Source: Micromonospora sediminimaris (GTDB lineage Bacteria; Actinomycetota; Actinomycetes; Mycobacteriales; Micromonosporaceae). From it: DNA of 64,000 bases. The stretch's first letter is position 1. Every line of letters begins with the position of its first letter. Positions 36,561 through 43,858 of this stretch are shown piece after piece. Both the position numbers and the translations under genes were made by a program. The notes under the pieces are model-generated. The model ran no database searches. It was not told the origin of the DNA and saw only the letters and a program-made list of their open reading frames with translations. The stretch is taken from assembly GCA_900112325.1 (NCBI GenBank), contig FOLJ01000004.1, forward strand, positions 248,001 to 312,000. Reading direction: 5' to 3'.

Positions 36561-37499
36561 ATGGCCGGATCGGTGCAGGGCGGACAGGATCAGACACAAT
36601 CCGGGCGAGCCCCGGCACCATCGATCGAGATCGAGGTGTTCCCGGCGACGCCCACCGAGGTCGGAGGCACACCACCGGATCGGCAGGTCTGGTCGCCGGC
36701 CGCCCGGCTGCTGGTCGCCGCTGCGGTGCTGGTGCTGGGCCTGGGCGCGGTTGCCGTCGTGGTGATCCTCTCCGACCCGCACCGGCTCGGCCGGGTCTTC
36801 TCCGGCGGAACGGACTCGGTGGCCAGCGCGACCGCCGCGCCGGACGACGCCAGCGGACTGGGCGGTGCCGCCCGGGCCGCGCGGGAGAGCCCCGAGGAGG
36901 TACGGACCGCGCCGCTGCACGATCGACGGCGGGCCAGCTTCGAGTTGGTCGACGGGCTGGACCGGGTGGATCTGCGGGTCACCGAGCTGGGGGAGGAGCT
37001 GTACCGCGTGGTCAGCCCCGCCGCGTCCGGCTCGCGGGCACGTCCCGAACTGGTAGGCGATCGGGTGTCGCTGCGGATGGAGCGAACCGGCGAGCAGCCG
37101 GGCGTGGTCGAGGTGCTGCTGAACGCCCGGGTGTCCTGGGACCTGCGGCTCACCGGTGGGGCCGCCGAGCGACGGATGGACCTCAGCGCCGCCCGGCTGT
37201 CCGGACTGGAACTGGTGGGTGGCGCGACCCGGACCGACCTTCGGCTGCCCCACGTCGACGGGCTGCTCGTGGTGCGGGTCACCGGTGGGGTCAACCAGTT
37301 CGACGTCACGGTCACCGACGGCGTGCCGGTGCGCGTCCGGACTGGCTCCGGCGCCGGTGCCGTCGATCTGTACGGCGAGCGCCGCGACGGCCTCGCCCCG
37401 GGTACGGTGCTCGGCTCACCGGGCTGGGACCGGGCCCCCGAACGGATTTTCCTGGACCTGGTGGCCGGTGCCAACGTGGTGACCGTACGCGGCGGCTGA
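36561..37499 (+). CDS. Membrane-anchored protein with extracytoplasmic beta-repeat domain
   Basis: 312 residues, no named family recognised. Cytosolic N-terminus 1-48, one membrane helix (LLVAAAVLVLGLGAVAVVVI, about 50-70), an Ala-rich linker, then from about 130 a series of short alternating strands (VEVLLNARVSWDLRLTGGAA, MDLSAARLSGLELVGGATRT, LLVVRVTGGVNQFDVTVTDG) resembling the right-handed beta repeats of DUF4097/DUF2807-type putative adhesin domains. ATG 36561 follows AAGGGGAGA. Single gene. Probably a surface or envelope-stress protein; that is inference. Confidence 0.65.
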   Translation: MAGSVQGGQDQTQSGRAPAPSIEIEVFPATPTEVGGTPPDRQVWSPAARLLVAAAVLVLGLGAVAVVVILSDPHRLGRVFSGGTDSVASATAAPDDASGLGGAARAARESPEEVRTAPLHDRRRASFELVDGLDRVDLRVTELGEELYRVVSPAASGSRARPELVGDRVSLRMERTGEQPGVVEVLLNARVSWDLRLTGGAAERRMDLSAARLSGLELVGGATRTDLRLPHVDGLLVVRVTGGVNQFDVTVTDGVPVRVRTGSGAGAVDLYGERRDGLAPGTVLGSPGWDRAPERIFLDLVAGANVVTVRGG

Positions 37500-37554
37500 G
37501 CCCCGTGCGGGGGCAGCCGCTCGCCGACCGCCGGGCGGGCGGCCGGGGCGGGCG

Positions 37555-37560
37555 TAGAGT
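37555..37560 (+). promoter_or_regulatory. Leaderless-type -10 element of the pirin gene
   Basis: TAGAGT, CGGACC, GTG (37567). No Shine-Dalgarno sequence is present. Confidence 0.6.
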
Positions 37561-37566
37561 CGGACC

Positions 37567-38538
37567 GTGGAGCGTGCCGAAGCGATGCCTGCCGAGACCC
37601 GTCCGCCCGGTGTGGCGACGGTAGATCCAGGCAGCGTGCTGCTGCCCGGCCACGATGTGCCGCTGGGCCGCTACACCACGGTGCGTCGGCTGCTGCCGCA
37701 ACGCACCCGTCGACTGGTCGGGGCGTGGTGCTTCGTCGACCATTTCGGCCCCGACGATGTGGCCCAACGGCCCGGCATGGAGGTGCCGCCGCATCCGCAC
37801 ACCGGTCTGCAGACGGTGACCTGGCTGCTCGACGGCGAGATCCTGCACCGCGACAGCCTCGGTAACCAGCAGCCGATCCGTCCCGGCCAACTCAACGTGA
37901 TGACCTCGGGTCACGGCATCGCCCACTCCGAACGCTCACCGGCGGAGCACCCGCCCCTGATGCACGGGGTGCAGTTGTGGGTGGCGTTGCCGGACGAGGC
38001 CCGAGCCGCAGGGGCCGACTTCGCCCACCACGCCGAGCTGCCCCGGTGGCGCGACGGGGATCTCGACGTCACCCTGCTGGTCGGGGAACTCGCCGGAGAA
38101 CGCTCGCCGGCCCGGGTGCACACCCCGCTGCTCGGCGCGCAACTGGAACTGGCCGGATCGGCGGTGGCCGGGCTGTCGCTGCGGCGTGACTTCGAGTACG
38201 CGCTGCTGGCCCTCGACGGCGCTGGCGAGGTCGACGGGCTGCCGCTGGCGCCCGGGGCGTTGCTCTGGCTCGGCGCCGGGCGGGACGTGCTGCGCCTCGG
38301 CGGTGAGCCGGGTAGCCGGTTCATGCTGCTCGGTGGCATACCGTTCGAGGAGCCGCTGGTGATGTGGTGGAACTTCGTCGGCCGTGACCACGACGAGATC
38401 GTCGCCGCCCGGGAGGACTGGATGGCCGGGCGGCGTTTCGGGGTCGTGGCCGACGACCCGGACCCGCCGCTGCCGGCACCGGCGCTGCCCACCGTCCGGC
38501 TCAAGGCCCGCGACCGTTCCGGTGGCTTCCACGCCTAG
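37567..38538 (+). CDS. Pirin family protein
   Basis: 323 residues, bicupin. The N-terminal cupin has the metal motif HPHTGLQTVTWLLDGEILHR and SGHGIAHSER, giving the usual three His plus one Glu ligand set. The C-terminal cupin is degenerate (LLALDGAGEVDGLPLAPGAL) and ends with VMWWNFVGRDHDEIVAARED. Pirins act as quercetin 2,3-dioxygenases or redox-sensing regulators; which applies here cannot be told. GTG 37567 is probably leaderless; ATG 37585 is an in-frame alternative. Ends 10 bp from the convergent monooxygenase. Confidence 0.92.
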   Translation: MERAEAMPAETRPPGVATVDPGSVLLPGHDVPLGRYTTVRRLLPQRTRRLVGAWCFVDHFGPDDVAQRPGMEVPPHPHTGLQTVTWLLDGEILHRDSLGNQQPIRPGQLNVMTSGHGIAHSERSPAEHPPLMHGVQLWVALPDEARAAGADFAHHAELPRWRDGDLDVTLLVGELAGERSPARVHTPLLGAQLELAGSAVAGLSLRRDFEYALLALDGAGEVDGLPLAPGALLWLGAGRDVLRLGGEPGSRFMLLGGIPFEEPLVMWWNFVGRDHDEIVAAREDWMAGRRFGVVADDPDPPLPAPALPTVRLKARDRSGGFHA

Positions 38539-38548
38539 GCGAGGTCAG

Positions 38549-39670
38549 TCAGGCGGGATGATCCAGGTCGCGCACCAAGGGGGCGAGCAGCCGGTCGACG
38601 GACATGCGGGCGACGAGCCCGTTGCGGAGGCGGGCGAGCGTGCTCGACGAGGTGAAGAGCGCCCGGGCGAAGTGGCGTGACTGCCGCTGCGCCCGCTCGA
38701 CGCGCCCCTTCCGCCGCCGCTCGTAGCGGCGGAGGGCGAAGGGCACGTGGCCGGCGTCGCAGCGGCTGAGTTCGTCGGCCAGCGCCGCCGCCGACTCCAG
38801 CGCCATCGAGGCACCCATTCCGGCGGTCGGCAGAAAGGCGGCTGCGGCGTCCCCCACCAGCGCCACCCGGTCGCGTACCCATCGGGTGGAGCGCACGTCG
38901 GTCATGGGCCACAGCCAACGTTCGTCGTCTGAGCCGGGCAGCAGACGGTCGGCGGGCAGGCCCGCTCCGGTGAGAGTCCGGCGCAGCCATGGCCTGGCCT
39001 GCTGACCACGGACGGTATCCGAGGGGCCGCCGACGATCAGGCAACTCCGACCCCGGCACGGGTAGCACCCGACGAAGCTGCCGGCTCCCCAGAACTCCAG
39101 CGTCTCACCGGCGTCGCCCGGGTGGTCCGCCGCCTCGGTCCACCACGTGGCGCAGGTCCATCCCGTGTCATGCCGGGGCTGGGGTCCGAGGAGCGCGGTG
39201 CGCACCGCGGAACCGATGCCGTCGGCACCCACCAACAGGTCGGCCTCGATGATGGTTCCGCCGTCGAGATGAGCATCGACGCCGGTGTGGTGCTGCTCCA
39301 GGGCCACGACGCGACCTGTCCGGTGCTCGACGTGGTCGCAGGCCGTGGCCAGCATCTCAACGAGGTCGCTGCGCGGCACGGTGCCCAGATATCCGTGGCG
39401 GGCGATGCCGGCAGGTGGCCCGGAGGTGGTGAGCAGGGCACCGGACCCCGACCGCGCCGTGTAGCGCCGCATCGGAAGGCCGCGCTCGACCAGCCGGTCG
39501 TGGACGCCGACCGCATGCAGCACCCGGGTTCCGTGTGGCCACAGGGCGAGTGCGAAGCCGTCGTCGCTGCCGTGGCCGGGGTCGACCACGGTGATCTGGT
39601 GGCCACGGGGACGCAGCAGCGCCGCGAGTGTCAGGCCAGCGACACCCCCGCCGGCGATCAGCACCTTCAC
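38549..39670 (-). CDS. FAD-dependent monooxygenase (PHBH fold)
   Basis: 373 residues, single-component flavin hydroxylase. Motifs in order: GGGVAGLTLAALL (FAD dinucleotide fold), VGADGIGSAVR (DG motif, FAD/NADPH), and RVALVGDAAAAFLPTAGMGA (GD motif). This set is typical of aromatic and polyketide hydroxylases and of TetX-type antibiotic-inactivating enzymes. The GTG at 39670 overlaps the esterase stop by 4 bp, and GGAGGCG lies upstream, so the two are coupled. Control is likely by the divergent TetR with twin operators. The substrate is probably the same hydrophobic compound the TetR senses (inference). Confidence 0.92.
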   Translation of the reverse strand: MKVLIAGGGVAGLTLAALLRPRGHQITVVDPGHGSDDGFALALWPHGTRVLHAVGVHDRLVERGLPMRRYTARSGSGALLTTSGPPAGIARHGYLGTVPRSDLVEMLATACDHVEHRTGRVVALEQHHTGVDAHLDGGTIIEADLLVGADGIGSAVRTALLGPQPRHDTGWTCATWWTEAADHPGDAGETLEFWGAGSFVGCYPCRGRSCLIVGGPSDTVRGQQARPWLRRTLTGAGLPADRLLPGSDDERWLWPMTDVRSTRWVRDRVALVGDAAAAFLPTAGMGASMALESAAALADELSRCDAGHVPFALRRYERRRKGRVERAQRQSRHFARALFTSSSTLARLRNGLVARMSVDRLLAPLVRDLDHPA

Positions 39671-40785
39671 GACGCCTCCAGCTGACGTCCCGCTTCCACG
39701 CCGATGTCAGCCAGAAGAGCGTCCAGGGTGCCGATGACAGCGGTCAGCCGCCAGGAGGTGACGAAGTCGAACGCGTGCTGGCCGCCGGGCAGTTCGACGT
39801 GGACCACCGGCTGCGACGACTCGGCCCGCAGCTTGTCCGCCAGGGCGCGCGCCGTGGCGGCGGAGGTTTGGTTGTCGAGACTTCCGTGCGCGATCAGGAA
39901 GGCCGGTGCGTCGGATGCCGGCAGCGCGAACGGGGTCGACGTGACCACCTCGTCGGTGCTGCGGCCGTAGTACCGGCCGTAGTAGCCGTAGAGGCAGACC
40001 GCTGCGGCAGGGCGCTCGTCGGGCGTCGCGCGCAGCGCGTAGAGAGAGGTCAGATGAGCGCCCGCGGAGCTGCCCGCCATCACCACCGTCGTCGCGTCCG
40101 CGCCGTACTCTCCCGCGTGCGTGCGCGCCCAGGCCATCGCGGCCTCCGCGTCGGCAAGGTGCTCCTCGAAGCCCGCCCCGGGGCGGAGTCGGTACGTCGC
40201 GCTCATGCACACCCAGCCGCGCGCGGCGAGGTGATGCAGCAGGCCACGACCTTCCCAGTTCTTGCTTCCCGAGAAGTAGCCGCCGCCGTGGAAGTAGACC
40301 AGCACCGGGCCACCCGTGGGCCGGTCGCGGCGTCGCAGCACGTCGAGGCGCTGGCGCCGGTGGTCGCCGTAGCGCAGGTTGCGTAGTCGCTGCACGGAAC
40401 GCGGTCGGATCGGAAGCGGGGTGAGGGCGGTACGCCACCGGCTCTGTCGCGGCGGTGCGCGGTCTATTCCGGCCGCACGGAGTGCGGCATCAGCGACGGA
40501 GCTCGAACGGGTGGCCCGGCTGGTCAACGCGACAAGCATCACCGCGGTCGCGGCCGCGCCCGCCAGCAGGACGCCCGACAACACGTCGCGGCGCAGGTCC
40601 CCGCTCCAGACGGCCGCGGCGGTCGAGACCGCGAGCAGCGTCAGTACCAGGTGAGGCACCTCGTTCACGACCATCCCGGCCAGGAAGGCGGCCCGCGCCA
40701 GCGGCCGTGGTCGCGTGGGTGGGCTGAACGCTGCGGTGGTGGCCAGGCCGAGTACGAGGACGTGCACCACGTAGTCGTTCGGCAT
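39667..40785 (-). CDS. Membrane-tethered alpha/beta hydrolase (HSL-like esterase)
   Basis: 372 residues. Unusual N-terminus: about 90 residues with two to three membrane helices (YVVHVLVLGLATTAAF, LVLTLLAVSTAAAVW, VLSGVLLAGAAATAVMLVAL). The catalytic domain from about 130 has the oxyanion HGGGYFSG (166-173), nucleophile Ser240 in GSSAG, Asp304 in HGSLDNQTS and His337 in GGQHAFD, a full triad of the hormone-sensitive-lipase/BD-FAE type. ATG 40785 follows GGAGG by 6 bases. First gene of the esterase-monooxygenase operon, divergent from TetR. Confidence 0.9.
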   Translation of the reverse strand: MPNDYVVHVLVLGLATTAAFSPPTRPRPLARAAFLAGMVVNEVPHLVLTLLAVSTAAAVWSGDLRRDVLSGVLLAGAAATAVMLVALTSRATRSSSVADAALRAAGIDRAPPRQSRWRTALTPLPIRPRSVQRLRNLRYGDHRRQRLDVLRRRDRPTGGPVLVYFHGGGYFSGSKNWEGRGLLHHLAARGWVCMSATYRLRPGAGFEEHLADAEAAMAWARTHAGEYGADATTVVMAGSSAGAHLTSLYALRATPDERPAAAVCLYGYYGRYYGRSTDEVVTSTPFALPASDAPAFLIAHGSLDNQTSAATARALADKLRAESSQPVVHVELPGGQHAFDFVTSWRLTAVIGTLDALLADIGVEAGRQLEAS

Positions 40786-40794
40786 GGAATCCTC

Positions 40795-40834
40795 CTCTAC
40801 AGGTGTCGAGGAGTGCTACTCTACACCTGTAGAG
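40795..40834. promoter_or_regulatory. Tandem TetR operators in a divergent promoter
   Basis: Two 16-bp dyads 24 bp apart, centre to centre: CTCTACAGGTGTCGAG (40795-40810, one mismatched pair) and CTCTACACCTGTAGAG (40819-40834, perfect CTCTACA-CC-TGTAGAG). The outer arms also form a perfect 12-bp inverted repeat with each other. They fill the 64-bp gap between the esterase start and the TetR start, so both promoters would be covered. Confidence 0.85.
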
Positions 40835-40849
40835 CTGGGAGGGAAGCCC

Positions 40850-41392
40850 ATGGCGACCGAACGCCGGACGGTGATCGCGGACGCGGCGATCACCACGCTG
40901 GCCACGGCCGGTGGACGTGGACTCACGCACCGAGCCGTCGACAGGGAGGCGAGGCTTCCGCTCGGCTCGACCTCCTACTACTTCCGCACCCGCGCGGACC
41001 TGCTCCGGGCGGCCGTCGACCGGCTGGCCGAACTGGACGAGGCGGCCCTCGCTCCCGCAACCGGCGGGACGCTCGCCGCAGACCTCGCCCGAGTGGCCGA
41101 ACAGCTGCTCAGCGCCGACCGGGAGCGGCTCCTCGCCCGCTACGAGCTCGCGCTCGAATCCGTACGGCGGCCCGAGCTGCGCGAGGTCCTGGCGGCCGGC
41201 ACGCACCGGGTGCGTGGTGCCATCGAGCAGCGGCTGACCGAGCAGGGCGTCGTGGCAGCACGCGATGTGGCCAAGGCCGCGCTCGCGCTCGTCGACGGTC
41301 TGCTCTTCGCCGAACTCACCGCGGCCGAGGGGCAGCAACGCGGCCGCGCCGAGCTGGAAGCTACCCTGGCGAGGCTCGTGGGCGCCGAGTGA
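40850..41392 (+). CDS. TetR family regulator of the esterase/monooxygenase operon
   Basis: 180 residues. N-terminal helix-turn-helix: VIADAAITTLATAGGRGLTH, RAVDREARLPLGSTSYYFRT (about 8-50). The C-terminal domain (AALAPATGGTLAADLARVAE ... LALVDGLLFAELTAAEGQQR) matches the TetR_C group of small regulators. ATG 40850 follows GGGAGGG by 5 bases. It sits directly downstream of the twin operators and should repress itself and the divergent operon, releasing DNA on binding a small hydrophobic ligand. Confidence 0.93.
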   Translation: MATERRTVIADAAITTLATAGGRGLTHRAVDREARLPLGSTSYYFRTRADLLRAAVDRLAELDEAALAPATGGTLAADLARVAEQLLSADRERLLARYELALESVRRPELREVLAAGTHRVRGAIEQRLTEQGVVAARDVAKAALALVDGLLFAELTAAEGQQRGRAELEATLARLVGAE

Positions 41393-41458
41393 CCCAAGCC
41401 GGCCGGAACCCCGAGGACCACCGATCCGACAGTTGAGCGTCCTGTGATGGAGGGCCTC

Positions 41459-42043
41459 TTGCGCCGACTCACCTACTACGTGGCGACCACCCTCGACGGC
41501 TTCATCGCCGGCCCGGACGGCGGGGACCCGAGCGGCCAGAGCTACTTCCCGGTCCCCGCCGACCTGATCGACTACATGGTGACCAACTTCCCGGAGACGT
41601 TGCCCGCGCCCGCCCGTGCCGCGTTGGGCGTCGAGGGGCCGGGAAAGGTCTTCGACACGGTGCTCGAAGGTCGGGCGTCCTATCAGCTCGGCCTGGACGC
41701 CGGGCTCGACGACGCCTATCCGCACCTGCGTCACCTGGTGTTCTCCACCACCCTGCGGGCAACGCCGGGCAACGCCGTCGAGCTGGTCCGCACCGACGCC
41801 CTCGACCGAGTCCGCAGCCTCAAGCAGGACGGCAGCGAGCTGGACATCTGGCTGGTCGGCGGCGGTACGTTGGCCCACAGCCTGCTGCCCGAGATCGACC
41901 GGCTCATCATCAAGCAGCACCCGTCCGTGATCGGCTCGGGCATCCCGATGTTCGCCGGTCCCTTCCAGCCCACCTTGTTCACCCACGTGGACGCCGCCGT
42001 GCTGGGCTCAGGGGTACGCGTACTGACGTTGGATCGCAGCTGA
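41459..42043 (+). CDS. Dihydrofolate reductase family protein (RibD C-terminal type)
   Basis: About 194 residues. Opens with LRRLTYYVATTLDGFIAGPD, the standard start of this family, preceded by GGAGG with 5-base spacing, so TTG 41459 is preferred over ATG 41447. Further motifs: GRASYQLGLDAG, LVFSTTLR, and DIWLVGGGTLAHSLLPEIDR. Probably an NADPH-dependent reductase; the substrate is not known, and the protein should not be called the folate enzyme. 66 bp after the TetR gene on the same strand, perhaps co-transcribed. Confidence 0.88.
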   Translation: MRRLTYYVATTLDGFIAGPDGGDPSGQSYFPVPADLIDYMVTNFPETLPAPARAALGVEGPGKVFDTVLEGRASYQLGLDAGLDDAYPHLRHLVFSTTLRATPGNAVELVRTDALDRVRSLKQDGSELDIWLVGGGTLAHSLLPEIDRLIIKQHPSVIGSGIPMFAGPFQPTLFTHVDAAVLGSGVRVLTLDRS

Positions 42044-42106
42044 GGTTCGTGTCCGGGCGGCCGGGACACCCGGCCTACTCGTGCGGGGCGCGGGTAACAG
42101 CCGCTC

Positions 42107-42769
42107 ATGCCCACCACGGTTGCCACGATCGAGGACAGGAAGCGGTTGGCGCGTCGGCTCGCCGGTAGCGGCCGGGGCTTCGCCGAGCAGTACGGATTCC
42201 GGGTCACAAACAACCCGTCCAGCCTGTTCCAGGTGCTCTGCCTGTCCATGCTGCTCGCCCGCCGGGGAGATTTCCGGCGGGCCGTCGACGGCGCGCACGC
42301 GCTGTCCGACGCGGGCTGGGACAGCGCCGCCCGGCTGTCCGGCGCGTCACACCCGGATCGGGTCAGGGCGCTGCGCGACAGCGGCCAGCGCGGCGACGTC
42401 GACGCGCTGGCCGACCTGCTGGGCCGGCTGGCCCGCACGGTCGTCGAACGGTACCGGGGCGACCTAAGGCGGCTGCGGTCGGCGGCGCACCGCGACCCGG
42501 CCCGTGAGCGGGCCCTGCTCACCGCCCTTCCGGGGGTCGACGAGCAGGTCGCGGACCTGTTCCTGCGCGAGGTGCAGGCGCTGTGGGGCGAGGTCGCGCC
42601 GGTGGCCGACCGGCGCGCGCTGACGGCGGCGCGGCGACTCGGCTTGGGCCGCTCCGCCGAGGATCTCGCCGGGCTGGCCGGCGGCCGCGAGTCGGAGCGG
42701 CTCGCTTGGCTGGTCGGTGCGCTCGCGCGGGTCGACCTGGAGGGGCGCTACGCCGAGCTGACAGAATGA
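42107..42769 (+). CDS. Endonuclease III-superfamily (HhH) DNA glycosylase-like protein
   Basis: 220 residues, all helical. Core of the HhH-GPD fold: NPSSLFQVLCLSMLLAR (helices before the motif), helix-hairpin-helix LPGVDEQVADLFLREVQALW (141-160), then PVADRRALTAARRLGL, where Asp168 sits at the catalytic-Asp position of Nth (PVDTHVxR). The Fe-S cysteine loop of Nth is absent. The hairpin reads LPGVD instead of LPGVG, which may alter DNA contacts. Probably a repair or damage-scanning protein. ATG 42107 has TAACAG six bases upstream and no ribosome binding site. Confidence 0.72.
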   Translation: MPTTVATIEDRKRLARRLAGSGRGFAEQYGFRVTNNPSSLFQVLCLSMLLARRGDFRRAVDGAHALSDAGWDSAARLSGASHPDRVRALRDSGQRGDVDALADLLGRLARTVVERYRGDLRRLRSAAHRDPARERALLTALPGVDEQVADLFLREVQALWGEVAPVADRRALTAARRLGLGRSAEDLAGLAGGRESERLAWLVGALARVDLEGRYAELTE

Positions 42770-42835
42770 GGCCCTTCGTCGGTACCCGCTGTCCGTTCGG
42801 CTGATGGCGTGCGGTAAGCTGACCGCAGTAAAACG

Positions 42836-42858
42836 CAGCCACCCGGTTCGGGTGGCTG
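42836..42858 (+). terminator. Hairpin terminator
   Basis: Perfect 10-bp stem CAGCCACCCG / CGGGTGGCTG with a 3-base loop, 66 bp after the glycosylase-like gene. A second small hairpin, TGCGGT / ACCGCA, precedes it. Confidence 0.7.
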
Positions 42859-42920
42859 TCGGCCGCCTGGTGGCCGCGACCCGGTTCGGGTGCGCCGTCG
42901 CCAGGGCAGGCGGTTACGCA

Positions 42921-42956
42921 GGGGCGCCCCCGGCAGCGGTTCGCTGCCGGGGCGCC
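42921..42956 (-). terminator. Hairpin terminator after the DUF2795 gene
   Basis: GGCGCC-C-CCGGCAGCG / CGCTGCCGGGGCGCC with one bulged C, about 40 bp past the DUF2795 stop. Confidence 0.65.
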
Positions 42957-42994
42957 TCCCTGTCTACCGGCGAGTCGAGACGCGGCGGGCAGGC

Positions 42995-43267
42995 CTAGAT
43001 GCCGCGCAGGTGCTGTGATACCCGCTGGTGCCGCTTGTCGCGTCCCTGCGCGCCACGCTGCGCGTCGGTGATCTCGGGGGCCGCGTCGATGCCGGCCGAC
43101 CGGGCCACCTGGTTGCCGTTGGCGTAATCCACCGGAGGAAGGGCGCGCAGGGCCTGGAGCACGTCCGGCGGCGCCCCTTCCCGCTCGGCCTCGCGTACCA
43201 CCTCGTCCTTCCCGGCGGGGTAGTCCAGGCTCGACAGGTACTGCAGGACGTCGGCGTAACTCGCCAT
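42995..43267 (-). CDS. DUF2795 domain protein
   Basis: 90 residues. DUF2795 core: VLQYLSSLDYPAGKDEVVRE, then LQALRALPPVDYANGNQVAR. Winged-helix-like small domain of unknown function, common in actinobacteria and often near stress genes. ATG 43267 follows GGAGGAG by 8 bases. Charged, probably flexible C-terminal tail (DAQRGAQGRDKRHQRVSQHL). Divergent from the DUF2267 gene. Confidence 0.88.
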   Translation of the reverse strand: MASYADVLQYLSSLDYPAGKDEVVREAEREGAPPDVLQALRALPPVDYANGNQVARSAGIDAAPEITDAQRGAQGRDKRHQRVSQHLRGI

Positions 43268-43414
43268 GATGTCGGCTCCTCCCGGGCATTCGGTCCGGCC
43301 ACAACCGGGCGCGGATACCCGACCCGGGGCCGCTCACGCGCCGAGGCCGACGGAAAAGCAGTCGCCGTTTCCATACCGAGCGGGTGGGTAAGCGCCGGCC
43401 GGAGGGGGTACGCG

Positions 43415-43825
43415 ATGAACTACGACACGTTCGTCGACCAGGTCGCCCAGCGCACCGCCACGTCATCGTCGCGGGCGGTGGAGCTGATTCGGGCGACGCT
43501 GGAGACGCTGGCCGAGCGGCTGACCGGCGGCGAGGTGCTGGACCTGGCCGTGCAGCTGCCCGCTCCGCTGCGGCTGCCGATGCGCCCGACACCGGACATC
43601 GAGGCGGCGGAGCGCTTCGGCGCCGCCGAGTTCGTCGCCCGGGTCGCGCTCCGCGCCGGGGTGGGGGAGCCGGCCGCCCGGGACGCGGTCCGCGCGGTCT
43701 TCACCACCCTTCGGGAGGCGGTGACCGGTGGCGAGTTCGACGAACTGGTGGTCCAGTTGCCCCGCGACTACCGCGACATGGTCGAGCCCGCCCTGGCGCC
43801 CGGCGCCACGTTGCGGCGCGGCTGA
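43415..43825 (+). CDS. DUF2267 domain protein
   Basis: 136 residues, one full DUF2267 domain: MNYDTFVDQVAQRT, ELIRATLETLAERLTGGEVL, LAVQLPAPLRLP, then the second half ALRAGVGEPAARDAVRAVFT and FDELVVQLPRDYRDMV. The two halves resemble each other (a repeat of the same helix pair). Function unknown. ATG 43415 follows GGAGGGGG by 6 bases. A second DUF2267 domain occurs in the fusion protein at 49410-50387. Confidence 0.88.
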   Translation: MNYDTFVDQVAQRTATSSSRAVELIRATLETLAERLTGGEVLDLAVQLPAPLRLPMRPTPDIEAAERFGAAEFVARVALRAGVGEPAARDAVRAVFTTLREAVTGGEFDELVVQLPRDYRDMVEPALAPGATLRRG

Positions 43826-43831
43826 CTGGCC

Positions 43832-43858
43832 GTCGGTGCGGACACCGCACTAGCCGAC
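43832..43858. terminator. Hairpin between convergent genes
   Basis: GTCGGTGCGG-ACA-CCGCAC then CGAC; the inner 6-bp stem GTGCGG / CCGCAC is perfect and the outer 4 bp (GTCG / CGAC) re-pair. It overlaps the last codons of the CoA-transferase gene on the other strand. Confidence 0.5.

Noticed and set aside
41459..42043. Naming the RibD-like reductase folA
   Set aside because: It belongs to the broad reductase family and lacks the neighbours (thyA) and sequence pattern of the true folate enzyme.
42800..42860. tRNA or small RNA suggested by adjacent hairpins
   Set aside because: No cloverleaf or T-loop; the hairpins are explained as a terminator.
42804..42998. Small plus-strand ORF of 64 codons
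   Set aside because: Runs through two terminator hairpins, lacks a convincing ribosome binding site and has no domain.
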